Shown: in pieces, positions 23,373 through 30,560 of the stretch | How the letters are laid out: each line of letters starts with the position of its first letter | Position numbering within the stretch: position 1 is the first letter of the stretch | NCBI GenBank assembly: GCA_019510095.1 | Contig: JAEKLB010000059.1 | Location: 1-38,594 of the forward strand | DNA from: Acidobacteriota bacterium | GTDB taxonomy: Bacteria; Actinomycetota; Acidimicrobiia; Acidimicrobiales; CADCSY01 | Direction: 5' to 3' | Length of the DNA stretch: 38,594 bases | Notes under the pieces: model-generated | What the model saw: the letters and a program-made list of their open reading frames with translations, nothing else | What the model was told of the DNA's origin: nothing | Database searches by the model: none | Translations under genes and position numbers: made by a program

Positions 23373-23612
23373 TCAGGCCGTGGTGATGCGGCCGATCTCG
23401 GTGCCCACGTCGTAGGGGCCGCCGGCCTCTACGGCGATCGACAGAACCCCGGACGCCGGGGCGGCGACCTCCATCTCGACCTTGTCGGTCTCGAGCGCGT
23501 AGAGGGTCTGGCCTTCGGTCACCGACGCGCCGTCGGCGACCAGCCATTGGCTGATCGTTCCCTCGACGGTGGCCTGGCCGGCCCTCGGTATGGCGATCGA
23601 TACCTCGGCCAT
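23373..23612 (-). CDS. Stand-alone lipoyl-domain protein
   Basis: A 79-residue protein that is a single biotinyl/lipoyl domain: MAEVSIAIPRAGQATVEGTISQW, then VADGASVTEGQTLYALETDKVEMEVAAP, with Lys44 in the ETDKVEMEV hairpin as the predicted lipoylation site, then a symmetric second half ending IGRITTA. The track's 123-residue form includes read-through of the E1-beta 3' end. ATG 23612 overlaps the E1-beta stop (TAATG). It would serve as the mobile acyl-carrier arm for the adjacent E1. Full-size E2 proteins carry this domain at the N-terminus of a large acyltransferase; no E2 catalytic domain or E3 is seen nearby. Confidence 0.9.
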   Translation of the reverse strand: MAEVSIAIPRAGQATVEGTISQWLVADGASVTEGQTLYALETDKVEMEVAAPASGVLSIAVEAGGPYDVGTEIGRITTA

Positions 23613-24604
23613 TACTGCATCTTGCGGACGGTGTCCGCGATCGTGTCCCGGTTCGGGAACAGGGCCTGCTCGAGCCCCGCCGCGAACGGGATGGGGGCGT
23701 AGGCCGCACCCAGCCGCTCGACCGGCCCGGCGAGTTGGCCCCACAGCTCCTTCTGGACCATGGCGGCGATCTCGGCGCCAGGGCCGGCGAACTGGGTGGC
23801 GGCATGGACGACGAGGACGCGCCCGGTCTTGGCCGCGCTGGTGAGGATCGCGCCGCGATCGAGCGGCACCAGCGTGCGGAGGTCGACGACCTCCACCGAG
23901 GTGCCGTCAGCGGCCAGCGCCTCGGCCGCGGCCAACGCCTCGCCGACCTGCCAGCCCCACGTCACGATGGTCACGTCGGTGCCCTCGCGCTTCACGTCGG
24001 CCACCCCGAGCGGGATGGCGAACCACCCCGTCGGAACCGGGCCCGGCGTGTAGAAGGCCATCATCGACTCCATGTGGATGCACGGGTCGTCGTCGAGGAT
24101 GCACGAGGTGAGCAGGCCCTTGGCGTCGGCGGGGGTGCTGGGCACCGCCACCTTCAGGCCGGGGATGTGCATCATCCACGCCTCGAGCGACTGGGAGTGC
24201 TGGGCCGCGAACTGACGGCCCCCACCGACGTGGGTGCGGATGGTGATCGGCACGTTGGTGCGACCACCCGACATGTAGCGAAGCTTGGCGGCGTGGTTCG
24301 CCACCTGGTCCATGCAGACGCCGAAGAAGTCCATGAGCATGATCTCGGCGACTGGCCGATAGCCGGCGAGCGAGGCGCCGATGGCGGCGCCGATGATCGC
24401 CTGCTCCGAGATCGGCGTGGCCCGCACCCGGTCAGTGCCGAAGCGGGTCGACAAGCCGAGGGTGGCCTTCATGACCCCGCCGGCCGGATCGGCGATGTCC
24501 TCGCCGAGCAGGATCACCTTGGGATCGGCGGCCATGGTCTCGTTCAGGGCCTGGTTGACGGCTCCGACGAGCGTCGTTTCCTCAGTTGCGGTCGTGACGG
24601 TCAC
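23612..24604 (-). CDS. 2-oxoacid dehydrogenase E1 component, beta subunit
   Basis: The beta subunit of a thiamine-diphosphate-dependent dehydrogenase (pyruvate, branched-chain 2-oxoacid or acetoin type), 330 residues. LVGAVNQALNETMAADPKVILLGEDIADPAGG carries the conserved Glu of GEDI that activates the cofactor. TPISEQAIIGAAIGASLAGYRPVAEIMLMDF is the alpha/beta interface signature. IRTHVGGGRQFAAQHSQSLEAWMMHIPGLKVAVPSTPADAKGLL is also highly conserved. GTG 24604 overlaps the E1-alpha stop by 4 nt. The PHGG.. substitution of the substrate pocket cannot be read well enough to name the 2-oxoacid; acetoin-dehydrogenase-like E1 beta is my best guess. Co-translated with E1-alpha. Confidence 0.94.
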   Translation of the reverse strand: MTVTTATEETTLVGAVNQALNETMAADPKVILLGEDIADPAGGVMKATLGLSTRFGTDRVRATPISEQAIIGAAIGASLAGYRPVAEIMLMDFFGVCMDQVANHAAKLRYMSGGRTNVPITIRTHVGGGRQFAAQHSQSLEAWMMHIPGLKVAVPSTPADAKGLLTSCILDDDPCIHMESMMAFYTPGPVPTGWFAIPLGVADVKREGTDVTIVTWGWQVGEALAAAEALAADGTSVEVVDLRTLVPLDRGAILTSAAKTGRVLVVHAATQFAGPGAEIAAMVQKELWGQLAGPVERLGAAYAPIPFAAGLEQALFPNRDTIADTVRKMQ

Positions 24605-25587
24605 TGGGGCACCTCCGAGACGTTGGCGAACACATCGACGAGCAGCTCGCTGTTGGGCGCCGGTGGGCTCTCCTTGCCGAAGGCGACGGCGTCCTCGATG
24701 GCCTCGGCCACCTCCTTCTCGATCACCTGCAGGGTCGGCTCGTCACTGGCGCCGTTGTCGAGCAGCCACTGGCGGAAGGCCGCGACGGTGTCGATGGCCT
24801 GGGCGGCAGCGAGCTCCTCGGCCGGGCGATAGGCCTGGGGGGCGCCGAACGTGTGCCCGAAGTGCCGGGCGGTCAGCGCTTCCACGAACGTGGGGCCGCC
24901 ACCACCGCGGGCCCGCTCGACGGCTTCGACCATGACCGGGAAGAGATCGACGGGGCTGGTGCCGTTGGCGGTGACGCCCACCATGCCGTAGCCGGCCGCC
25001 CGGTCGGAGAGTCGCTGGGTCTTGGTGTAGTCGGCCTGGACGGTGTGCTCGCCCCAGCCGTTGTTCTCGCACACGAAGACCACCGGCAGGTTCCACACCG
25101 CGGCCAGGTTCATCGCCTCGTGCACCGCCCCGATGCTCGTCGCGCCGTCGCCGAAGGTGCACACCGACACCCGGCCGTCGCCGTCGAGCTGCGCCGCCAG
25201 GCCAAGACCCACCGCGATCGGCGCGCCAGCGCCAACCACGCCGGTGGTGACCATCAGCCCCGAGTTGGGGTCTGACAGGTGCATCGGGCCGCCCTTGCCC
25301 TTCGAGGTGCCGGTGGCCTTGCCCATCATCTCGGCCAGCACCTCCCGCAGCGGCGTCCCCTTTGCCACGGCGTTGTGAAATCCGCGATAGGTGATGTTGA
25401 GGTAGTCCTCGGTGCGCAAGGCCTCACCGAGGCTGGCGGCGATCGCCTCGTGCCCCCGGGTCGGGTAGTAGCTGAACGCGAACTCGCCGGCCCCCAGGCC
25501 CCGCATGATCCGGTCCTCGCCATAGCGGATGGTCGCCATGCGCCGGTAGATCGAGACCGCGGCATCTGGCGTGAGCTTCTCAGCCAT
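24601..25587 (-). CDS. 2-oxoacid dehydrogenase E1 component, alpha subunit
   Basis: The catalytic thiamine-diphosphate subunit, 328 residues from ATG 25587, which has a GGGGGAAG ribosome-binding site; the track's extra 57 N-terminal residues are leader. The TPP-binding motif is GDGATSIGAVHEAMNLAAVWNLPVVFVCENN (GDG...NN). Other hallmarks are FSYYPTRGHEAIAASLGEALR, YRGFHNAVAKGTPLREVLAEMMGK, GKGGPMHLSD and GVVGAGAPIAVGLGLAAQL. The phosphorylation-loop serines of mitochondrial E1 are not relevant here. Together with E1-beta and the lipoyl protein it forms a three-gene operon driven from a promoter shared with the old-yellow-enzyme gene. Confidence 0.95.
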   Translation of the reverse strand: MAEKLTPDAAVSIYRRMATIRYGEDRIMRGLGAGEFAFSYYPTRGHEAIAASLGEALRTEDYLNITYRGFHNAVAKGTPLREVLAEMMGKATGTSKGKGGPMHLSDPNSGLMVTTGVVGAGAPIAVGLGLAAQLDGDGRVSVCTFGDGATSIGAVHEAMNLAAVWNLPVVFVCENNGWGEHTVQADYTKTQRLSDRAAGYGMVGVTANGTSPVDLFPVMVEAVERARGGGGPTFVEALTARHFGHTFGAPQAYRPAEELAAAQAIDTVAAFRQWLLDNGASDEPTLQVIEKEVAEAIEDAVAFGKESPPAPNSELLVDVFANVSEVPQ

Positions 25588-25619
25588 GGACTTCCCCCTC
25601 GTCGTCAACGGACATGCGG

Positions 25620-25629
25620 ACTGTACGCT
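25620..25629. promoter_or_regulatory. Symmetric divergent promoter core (E1-alpha / OYE gene)
   Basis: ACTGTACGCT fits ANNNTANNNT. Plus-strand TACGCT (25624-25629) gives a leader of about 40 nt to ATG 25676; minus-strand TACAGT (25625-25620) gives about 26 nt to ATG 25587. Unlike the leaderless cases, both genes have strong Shine-Dalgarno sites. Confidence 0.55.
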
Positions 25630-25675
25630 CCCGCGCCGCGGCCGTGGGCAGGGCCGCGTCGGCAAGGGGGAGGCC

Positions 25676-27700
25676 ATGACCACCATCGACGTCGCCACCA
25701 ACCAGCACTTCCCGCACGTGTTCTCGCCGCTGCAGGTCGGCCCGGTCACGGTGCCCAACCGGCTGTACTACACGCCCCACGGCGCCGGGTACGTCGCGCC
25801 CGACCCGACGGCGCCGGGGTTCAACCTGCCGGCGCCGAACACGGCCGACTACTTCGCGGAGCGGGCGCGGGGCGGGATCGGCCTCATCATCCAGGGCGGG
25901 ACGATCGTGCACCCGACCTCGGAGTACCCCCACCTGTGGCAGCTCTTCAGCGAGGCGTCAGCGGAGGCGTGGCGGCCGGTCGTCGAGGCGGTGCAGGCGC
26001 ACGGCACCAAGATGTTCGTGCAGCTGATGCACGCCGGCAACCACGGCGACCACGAAGGGATGCACGGCGGGCCGATGTCGTCGACGTCGCTGCCGCCGGT
26101 GGAGGGCGTCATGCTGGGCGCGCCGTACACACCGCTGCTGGTGCCGGTGAAGGCGATGAGCACCGACGACATCGCCATGGTGGTCGCTGCCTTCGAGCAC
26201 AACGCCCGCAACGCCAGGATCGCCGGCTACGACGGCGTCGAGCTGCACGCGAGCCACAGCTACCTGGCCGAGCAGTTCTACTCACCCTTCTACAACAAGC
26301 GCACCGACGCCTACGGCGGCAGCCTCGAGAACCGGCTTCGGTTCACCTTCGAGGTGCTGGAGGCGATGCGGCGCGGCATCGGCGACGATCGGGCCGTCGG
26401 CCTCCGCCTGATGTGCGACGAGATGCTCCCCGGGGGCTTGGGCACCGACGAGATGTGCGAGGTCGCGTCACTGATCGAGGCGAGCGGCTTGGCCGACTTC
26501 TTCGATCTCGACATCGGCACCTACCACTCGATGGACGTGATGATCGCCCCGTACCAGCTCCCGGACCACTGGGAGATGGAGGCGATCACCAAGGTGCGCA
26601 ACGCCATCTCCGCCACGCCCGTCTTCGGGTGCCCCGGGCGGTTCCATGACCCGGCCAAGGCTGAGGCGTTGGTCTCGGCCGGCACCATCGACATGGTCGG
26701 CGGCACGCGCGGCTTCTTCGCCGAGCCGGAGATCGGCCGCAAGGCCCGCGAGGGCCGGGCGCACGAGATCCGGCCGTGCATCGGCCTCCAGGGCTGCTCC
26801 GGCGGTGGCGGCTGCGTCATGAACCCGACCAACGGGGTGGAGATCACCTTCGGCGTCACCAAGCTGACCCCGACCACGGCGCCGAAGCGCGTCGTCGTCG
26901 TCGGTGGCGGGCCGGCCGGCCTCGAGATGGCTCGGGTCGCGGCCATGCGGGGCCACGACGTGGTCGTCATGGAGGCTGCCGGCCGGCTCGGCGGCGCCCT
27001 CCACCTGATGAAGGTGATCCCCGGGCGCGAACAGGTCGCCGACGCCGCCGACTGGTGGGCGGGCCGTCTCGACGACCTCGGCGTGAAGGTCCACCTGGGC
27101 ACCACGGCCACCGCGGAGCTGGTGCTCGGCGAGCGTCCCGACGTCGTCGTGATCGCCACTGGCGCCGCCTTCGACCCGACGGGCGCCACCGGCTTCGTCA
27201 CCGATCCCATCCCCGGCTGGGACCGCGACTTCGTCTACGCCCCCGAGGTGGTCCTCACCACCGACCTCGCCCCCCACGGCACCGTGCTGGTGCTCGAAGA
27301 GGAGGTCCACGCCAGCTACCTGGCCGAGGTCCTCGCCACCCGCGGCGCCGACGTCGAGCTCCTCAGCCGCCATCCCATGGTCGGCCAGGGCCTCGTCGGC
27401 AACCAGCGGCCGCACCAGCTACGCCGATTCGCCGCCCTCGGCGTCACCCTCACCCCCAACAGCTGGGTCCGCGAGATCGGCGACCACACGGCCACCGTCT
27501 ACGACGTGCTCACGGGCGACACCCGCGTCGTGACCGAGGTCGCCGCCGTGGTCCCCGTGACCCGTAGGACCTCGCGCAACGACCTCGTCGCCGCCCTCAC
27601 TGGCACGGTGCCGGCGCTGCACGTGATCGGCGATGCGTCACATCCCCGGCGCATGTCCGACGCCACCCGCGACGGCCACCGCCTGGCATGGGACCTCTGA
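25676..27700 (+). CDS. Old-yellow-enzyme / FAD-NAD fusion oxidoreductase
   Basis: A 674-residue enzyme of the 2,4-dienoyl-CoA reductase/trimethylamine dehydrogenase class. The FMN-binding TIM barrel (residues about 10-350) has ELHASHSYLAEQFYSPFYNKRTDAYGGSLENRLRF, the OYE signature. VGGTRGFFAEPEIGRKAREG ends the barrel. The Fe-S linker RPCIGLQGCSGGGGCVMNP follows. A Rossmann domain (KRVVVVGGGPAGLEMARVAAMRGHDVVVMEA) and a C-terminal pyridine-nucleotide domain ending HVIGDASHPRRMSDA complete it. The usual cluster loop has four Cys with a CxxC start; here only three are present and the second is Leu, so the 4Fe-4S cluster may be altered or absent. ATG 25676 has AAGGGGGAGG upstream. Substrate unknown. 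Confidence 0.9.
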   Translation: MTTIDVATNQHFPHVFSPLQVGPVTVPNRLYYTPHGAGYVAPDPTAPGFNLPAPNTADYFAERARGGIGLIIQGGTIVHPTSEYPHLWQLFSEASAEAWRPVVEAVQAHGTKMFVQLMHAGNHGDHEGMHGGPMSSTSLPPVEGVMLGAPYTPLLVPVKAMSTDDIAMVVAAFEHNARNARIAGYDGVELHASHSYLAEQFYSPFYNKRTDAYGGSLENRLRFTFEVLEAMRRGIGDDRAVGLRLMCDEMLPGGLGTDEMCEVASLIEASGLADFFDLDIGTYHSMDVMIAPYQLPDHWEMEAITKVRNAISATPVFGCPGRFHDPAKAEALVSAGTIDMVGGTRGFFAEPEIGRKAREGRAHEIRPCIGLQGCSGGGGCVMNPTNGVEITFGVTKLTPTTAPKRVVVVGGGPAGLEMARVAAMRGHDVVVMEAAGRLGGALHLMKVIPGREQVADAADWWAGRLDDLGVKVHLGTTATAELVLGERPDVVVIATGAAFDPTGATGFVTDPIPGWDRDFVYAPEVVLTTDLAPHGTVLVLEEEVHASYLAEVLATRGADVELLSRHPMVGQGLVGNQRPHQLRRFAALGVTLTPNSWVREIGDHTATVYDVLTGDTRVVTEVAAVVPVTRRTSRNDLVAALTGTVPALHVIGDASHPRRMSDATRDGHRLAWDL

Positions 27701-27712
27701 GCCACACCCCCT

Positions 27713-27761
27713 GTTCTCTGGCGACTCGGAGGGGCGGGAAGCCCACGAGTCGCCAAAGTAC
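27713..27761. terminator. Inverted repeat between the OYE gene and LLM gene 2 (element 5)
   Basis: Arms 27713-27728 (GTTCTCTGGCGACTCG) and 27746-27761 pair with two mismatches around a 17-nt loop; the core GGCGACT is shared with element 1. It lies between convergent stop codons. Confidence 0.75.
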
Positions 27762-27764
27762 GAG

Positions 27765-28643
27765 CTACTCGCGAAAGGGCGCGGCGACCTCGACCAGGAA
27801 CCGGTCGAGCAGGTCGTCACGCGCCGGCCCGCGTGGACCGAAGGTCTCGTCGCGGACGACGAACTCGCCGACACCGGCATCGGCGTAGCCCTGCATGAGC
27901 TCCTGGAGCTGCGCCGGCGAACCGCTCACCGCCGGGAACCGGATGGTCGGATCGGGCTCACGATCGAGGTAGACCGCCATCTGCGCCGAACGGTGGATCT
28001 CCGCCGGGTCGCGGTCAACGTCCTCGCAGTGACGGTCGAGGACAGCGCCCTTGTGCGCCAGCACCTCGGGCCCACCCCACGTGTTCCACTCGTCGGCCCA
28101 CTGGGCGACGCTTCGCAGCGTCCGGCGCTCGCCACCGCCCCCGATGAGCAACGGGACACGCGACTGTGCAGGCGTCAGCGCCAAGGCGTCGTCGAGCTGA
28201 TAGTGCTCGCCGCTGAAGGTGACCCGCTCCCCCGCCAGCAGACCACGGACGACCTGCGCCGCCTCGTCGAGCATGTCGAGCCGAACCGTGACATCGGGCA
28301 TCGGGATGCCGTAGGCGTGGTGCTCGTTGGCCTGCCAACCGGCCCCGAGGCCGAGCACGAAGCGGCCACCGCTGATCCGGTCGACCGTGACCGCTTGGCT
28401 GGCCAGCACTCCCGGGTTCCGGTAGGTGATCGCACACACCAGCGAGCCGAGACGAACGCGGGGCACGGCCACGGCGAGGGCGGCGAGCTGGGCGAGGCAC
28501 TCCGGGCGGCCCGCACTCCCGTCGAGCTCGAGGAAGTGGTCCGGCAGCCATACGCCGTCCCAACCCATGGTCTCGGCACGGGTCGCGTCAGCAACCAGCG
28601 CCTCCCACGGCCGCGAGACGCCACACCACAGGCTGAACCTCAC
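27765..28643 (-). CDS. LLM-class F420-dependent oxidoreductase
   Basis: The second luciferase-like enzyme of the window, 292 residues. MRFSLWCGVSRPWEALVADATRAETMGWDGVWLPDHFLEL is the N-terminal signature, followed by LGSLVCAITYRNPGVLASQAVTVDRISGGRFVLGLGAGWQANEH and RVPLLIGGGGERRTLRSVAQWAD. It is the last gene of a four-gene minus-strand operon, 4 bp after the membrane protein. Its closest sequence relatives in the window are the genes at 13438 and 36603, but the identity among them is low enough to mean separate clades, not tandem duplication. The electron donor (F420 or FMN) and substrate are not determinable from sequence. Confidence 0.9.
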   Translation of the reverse strand: MRFSLWCGVSRPWEALVADATRAETMGWDGVWLPDHFLELDGSAGRPECLAQLAALAVAVPRVRLGSLVCAITYRNPGVLASQAVTVDRISGGRFVLGLGAGWQANEHHAYGIPMPDVTVRLDMLDEAAQVVRGLLAGERVTFSGEHYQLDDALALTPAQSRVPLLIGGGGERRTLRSVAQWADEWNTWGGPEVLAHKGAVLDRHCEDVDRDPAEIHRSAQMAVYLDREPDPTIRFPAVSGSPAQLQELMQGYADAGVGEFVVRDETFGPRGPARDDLLDRFLVEVAAPFRE

Positions 28644-28647
28644 GACC

Positions 28648-29013
28648 TCACCGATTCCCGACGAGGACGGCTCGGAGGCCGAGCCCCATGATGAACAGGC
28701 CGCCGCCTCCGTAGAGGAGATAGATCCGATGGCGGAGCTGCGTCCGGTACGAATAGAGGAGGGACACCGCGAAGAGGGCGACGAAGCCGTAGAACATGTG
28801 GAACTTCACCGGTGTGAGGTGGTCGATGTTCATGGCGGCGACGCCCAGGCCCACCTGGACGAACATGGCGGCCTCAGCGAAGACCGTGAACCACCACAGG
28901 GCACGGGTGCGAAGAGCCGGCCATTGGTGGGCGCCCAGCGCCCAGAGGCCAGCGGCGCCGTTGGCGATGATCACCACCCATGCCCAGGCGACGTGGAGGT
29001 CGCGGAAGGTCAC
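28648..29013 (-). CDS. Small membrane protein with four predicted TM segments
   Basis: The track's 189-residue ORF begins with Arg-rich antisense sequence; GTG 29013 (MTFRDLHVAWAWVVIIANG) gives a cleaner 121-residue protein. It has four hydrophobic stretches: AWVVIIANGAAGLWALGA, ALWWFTVFAEAAMFVQVGLGVAAM, FHMFYGFVALFAVSLLYSY and YLLYGGGGLFIMGLGLRAV. The conserved-looking HxxxF-type pair HLTPVKFHMFYGFV could be a haem or ion ligand, as in small cytochrome-b-like proteins, but this is speculation. No Shine-Dalgarno is seen. It lies within the PIG-L/VOC/LLM operon. Function unknown. Confidence 0.75.
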   Translation of the reverse strand: MTFRDLHVAWAWVVIIANGAAGLWALGAHQWPALRTRALWWFTVFAEAAMFVQVGLGVAAMNIDHLTPVKFHMFYGFVALFAVSLLYSYRTQLRHRIYLLYGGGGLFIMGLGLRAVLVGNR

Positions 29014-29048
29014 CAGCTGTGGACAGGGGCGGCGAACACGGCAGCAGG

Positions 29049-29627
29049 TTAGGCGGGCGACAGCTCGGTGACATCGTCGACCAGAGAGGTGGCGACGGTG
29101 TGGTCGAGACGGTTGCCCGACCGGAGCTCGCGCACGGCCGGCACCGGGTCGGCGTCGGCGAAGAGGCGCTCGTCGGCGAAGTCGGTCGGGCGGCCGGTGG
29201 GATCGGTCACCCACCACGACGCCTCGAGGGCGATGCCGTTCGGATCGGTGAAGTAGATCGACCGCATCACCCCGTGGTCGATGACGTCCGTGACCTCACA
29301 GCCATGCTCCTTCAAACGGGCCTGGAGCCGATGAAGGGCGTCCTCGTCGGCCAGGTCGAGCGAGAGGTGATCGAACTGCGACGCCTGGCGGTACGGGATG
29401 CCGGCCGGCTTGGCGAACCGGTCGAGCGGCTGGTCGCGGTATTCGAAGAAGGCGACCGTGTCGCCCGGCCCCACCTCGAAGAAGTAGTGCCGGAACGCCG
29501 GCGTGCCGATGGTTGTCACCAGACGGGCGTCGAGCACGCCGTGCCAGAAGCGGACCGTGGCGTCCATGTCGGCGGTGACCAGGGCGAGGTGGTTGAGCCC
29601 CCGCCACCGAACGGTGTCGTCTGCCAT
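29049..29627 (-). CDS. VOC (glyoxalase/bleomycin-resistance/dioxygenase) protein
   Basis: A 192-residue vicinal-oxygen-chelate protein with two beta-alpha-beta-beta-beta modules. Metal ligand candidates are His13 (NHLALVTADM), the second His (QFDHLSLDLAD) and the Glu of GIALEASWW; the tandem spacing matches a single-domain-pair dioxygenase or glyoxalase. FYTDPNGI-type sequence (YFTDPNGIALEA) is the classic C-terminal module. The reaction cannot be named: the family covers glyoxalase I, fosfomycin-resistance thiol transferases and extradiol dioxygenases. A PIG-L deacetylase gene 9 bp upstream makes a thiol-cofactor role conceivable but unproven. Confidence 0.88.
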   Translation of the reverse strand: MADDTVRWRGLNHLALVTADMDATVRFWHGVLDARLVTTIGTPAFRHYFFEVGPGDTVAFFEYRDQPLDRFAKPAGIPYRQASQFDHLSLDLADEDALHRLQARLKEHGCEVTDVIDHGVMRSIYFTDPNGIALEASWWVTDPTGRPTDFADERLFADADPVPAVRELRSGNRLDHTVATSLVDDVTELSPA

Positions 29628-29636
29628 GACCAGAGG

Positions 29637-30434
29637 CTATTGCGGTGACGGCAGCAACGATCGCTCGAAGTCGCCCGTGCGCGGCGGCGCGCCTCGGCGT
29701 ACGTACCACTCCTGCCCGAAGGCAGCGAGGAACTGCTCCTCGGGCATGGTGAAGAACCAGGAATCGTCGGGGATCTGGCTGGCGTGGGCGCGCATGGCGG
29801 CCCGCTTGCGATCCATCACGTCGACGACATCGACGGCAGTGGTGATGTCGGCCTCAGGTGTGCCCATGGTGTCGGCGAAGTCGGCGTCGTCGGTTGGGAC
29901 ATCGGCGGCTGCCTCCGGCGCCGCGTCACGGAACCGTCGGAAGCTGTCGCGGTTCATCGTGGCCTCGAAGACCCTCGCGGTCCCGGCTAGCTCCGCGGCC
30001 CGGACCCCGACCCGGTGCACCTGGATGTGATCCGGATGGCCGTAGCCACCGTGGTCGTCGTAGGTCACGAGCACCTCGGCGTGCTCCCGCTCGAGGACGG
30101 CAGCCAGTCGCCCGGCCGCCTCCTCGACGTCGGCCTGCCAGAACGCATCGGCATCGCCGTTCGAGGGCTCGCCCATCATCCCCGAGTCGCGATACCCGAG
30201 GAAGTCGACTCGGGCGACGCCCAGGATGGCGGCGGCCGCCTCGGTCTCGACCACGCGGCGCTGGGTGAGCGTCTCGCCCTCGCCGAGGAACCCGTCGGCG
30301 ACCTCGCCGAGCTCACCTCGGGTCGCCAGCACCAGCACCACCCGATGACCGTCGTCGGACAGCCGGGCCATGGTGCCGCCGGTGGCGATCGACTCGTCAT
30401 CGGGATGGGCGTGGAAGAACACGACGGTTGTCAC
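29637..30434 (-). CDS. PIG-L family deacetylase (mycothiol-type)
   Basis: A zinc-dependent amidase of the LmbE/PIG-L family, 265 residues. Zinc ligands lie in HAHPDDE (His10, Asp13) and GHPDH (near residue 136). The N-terminal FFHAHPDDESIATGGTMARL with an Asp at the start of the catalytic loop fits MshB (GlcNAc-Ins deacetylase) or Mca (mycothiol-S-conjugate amidase), the two mycothiol enzymes, better than other PIG-L proteins. Which of them cannot be told from sequence. GTG 30434 lies 8 nt after TACTGT with no Shine-Dalgarno, so the operon may be leaderless. It heads the operon PIG-L, VOC, membrane protein, LLM. Confidence 0.88.
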   Translation of the reverse strand: MTTVVFFHAHPDDESIATGGTMARLSDDGHRVVLVLATRGELGEVADGFLGEGETLTQRRVVETEAAAAILGVARVDFLGYRDSGMMGEPSNGDADAFWQADVEEAAGRLAAVLEREHAEVLVTYDDHGGYGHPDHIQVHRVGVRAAELAGTARVFEATMNRDSFRRFRDAAPEAAADVPTDDADFADTMGTPEADITTAVDVVDVMDRKRAAMRAHASQIPDDSWFFTMPEEQFLAAFGQEWYVRRGAPPRTGDFERSLLPSPQ

Positions 30435-30442
30435 GACGCATC

Positions 30443-30452
30443 ACAGTACGGT
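30443..30452. promoter_or_regulatory. Symmetric divergent promoter core (PIG-L operon)
   Basis: ACAGTACGGT fits ANNNTANNNT. Minus-strand TACTGT (30448-30443) ends 8 nt before GTG 30434. Plus-strand TACGGT points toward the DUF6458 gene about 110 bp away, where a separate SigF-like promoter also exists. Confidence 0.5.
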
Positions 30453-30492
30453 CGCGACCACCCCGTCGAAACCGTCTGACCGCTCGACGTGG

Positions 30493-30520
30493 GGTTTTGA
30501 GCGGCCCTCCACACGGGTAC
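30493..30520 (+). promoter_or_regulatory. SigF/SigB-type promoter of the DUF6458 gene
   Basis: GGTTT (30493-30497) is followed after 17 nt by GGGTAC (30515-30520), matching the GTTT-N15-17-GGGTAT pattern of actinobacterial general-stress sigma factors SigF/SigB. The next ATG is about 40 nt downstream with a GGAGG site. Established consensus, but assigned by eye. Confidence 0.55.
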
Positions 30521-30560
30521 CGGTGGTGCACAGCAGCATCCATCAACCCGGAGGCACACC

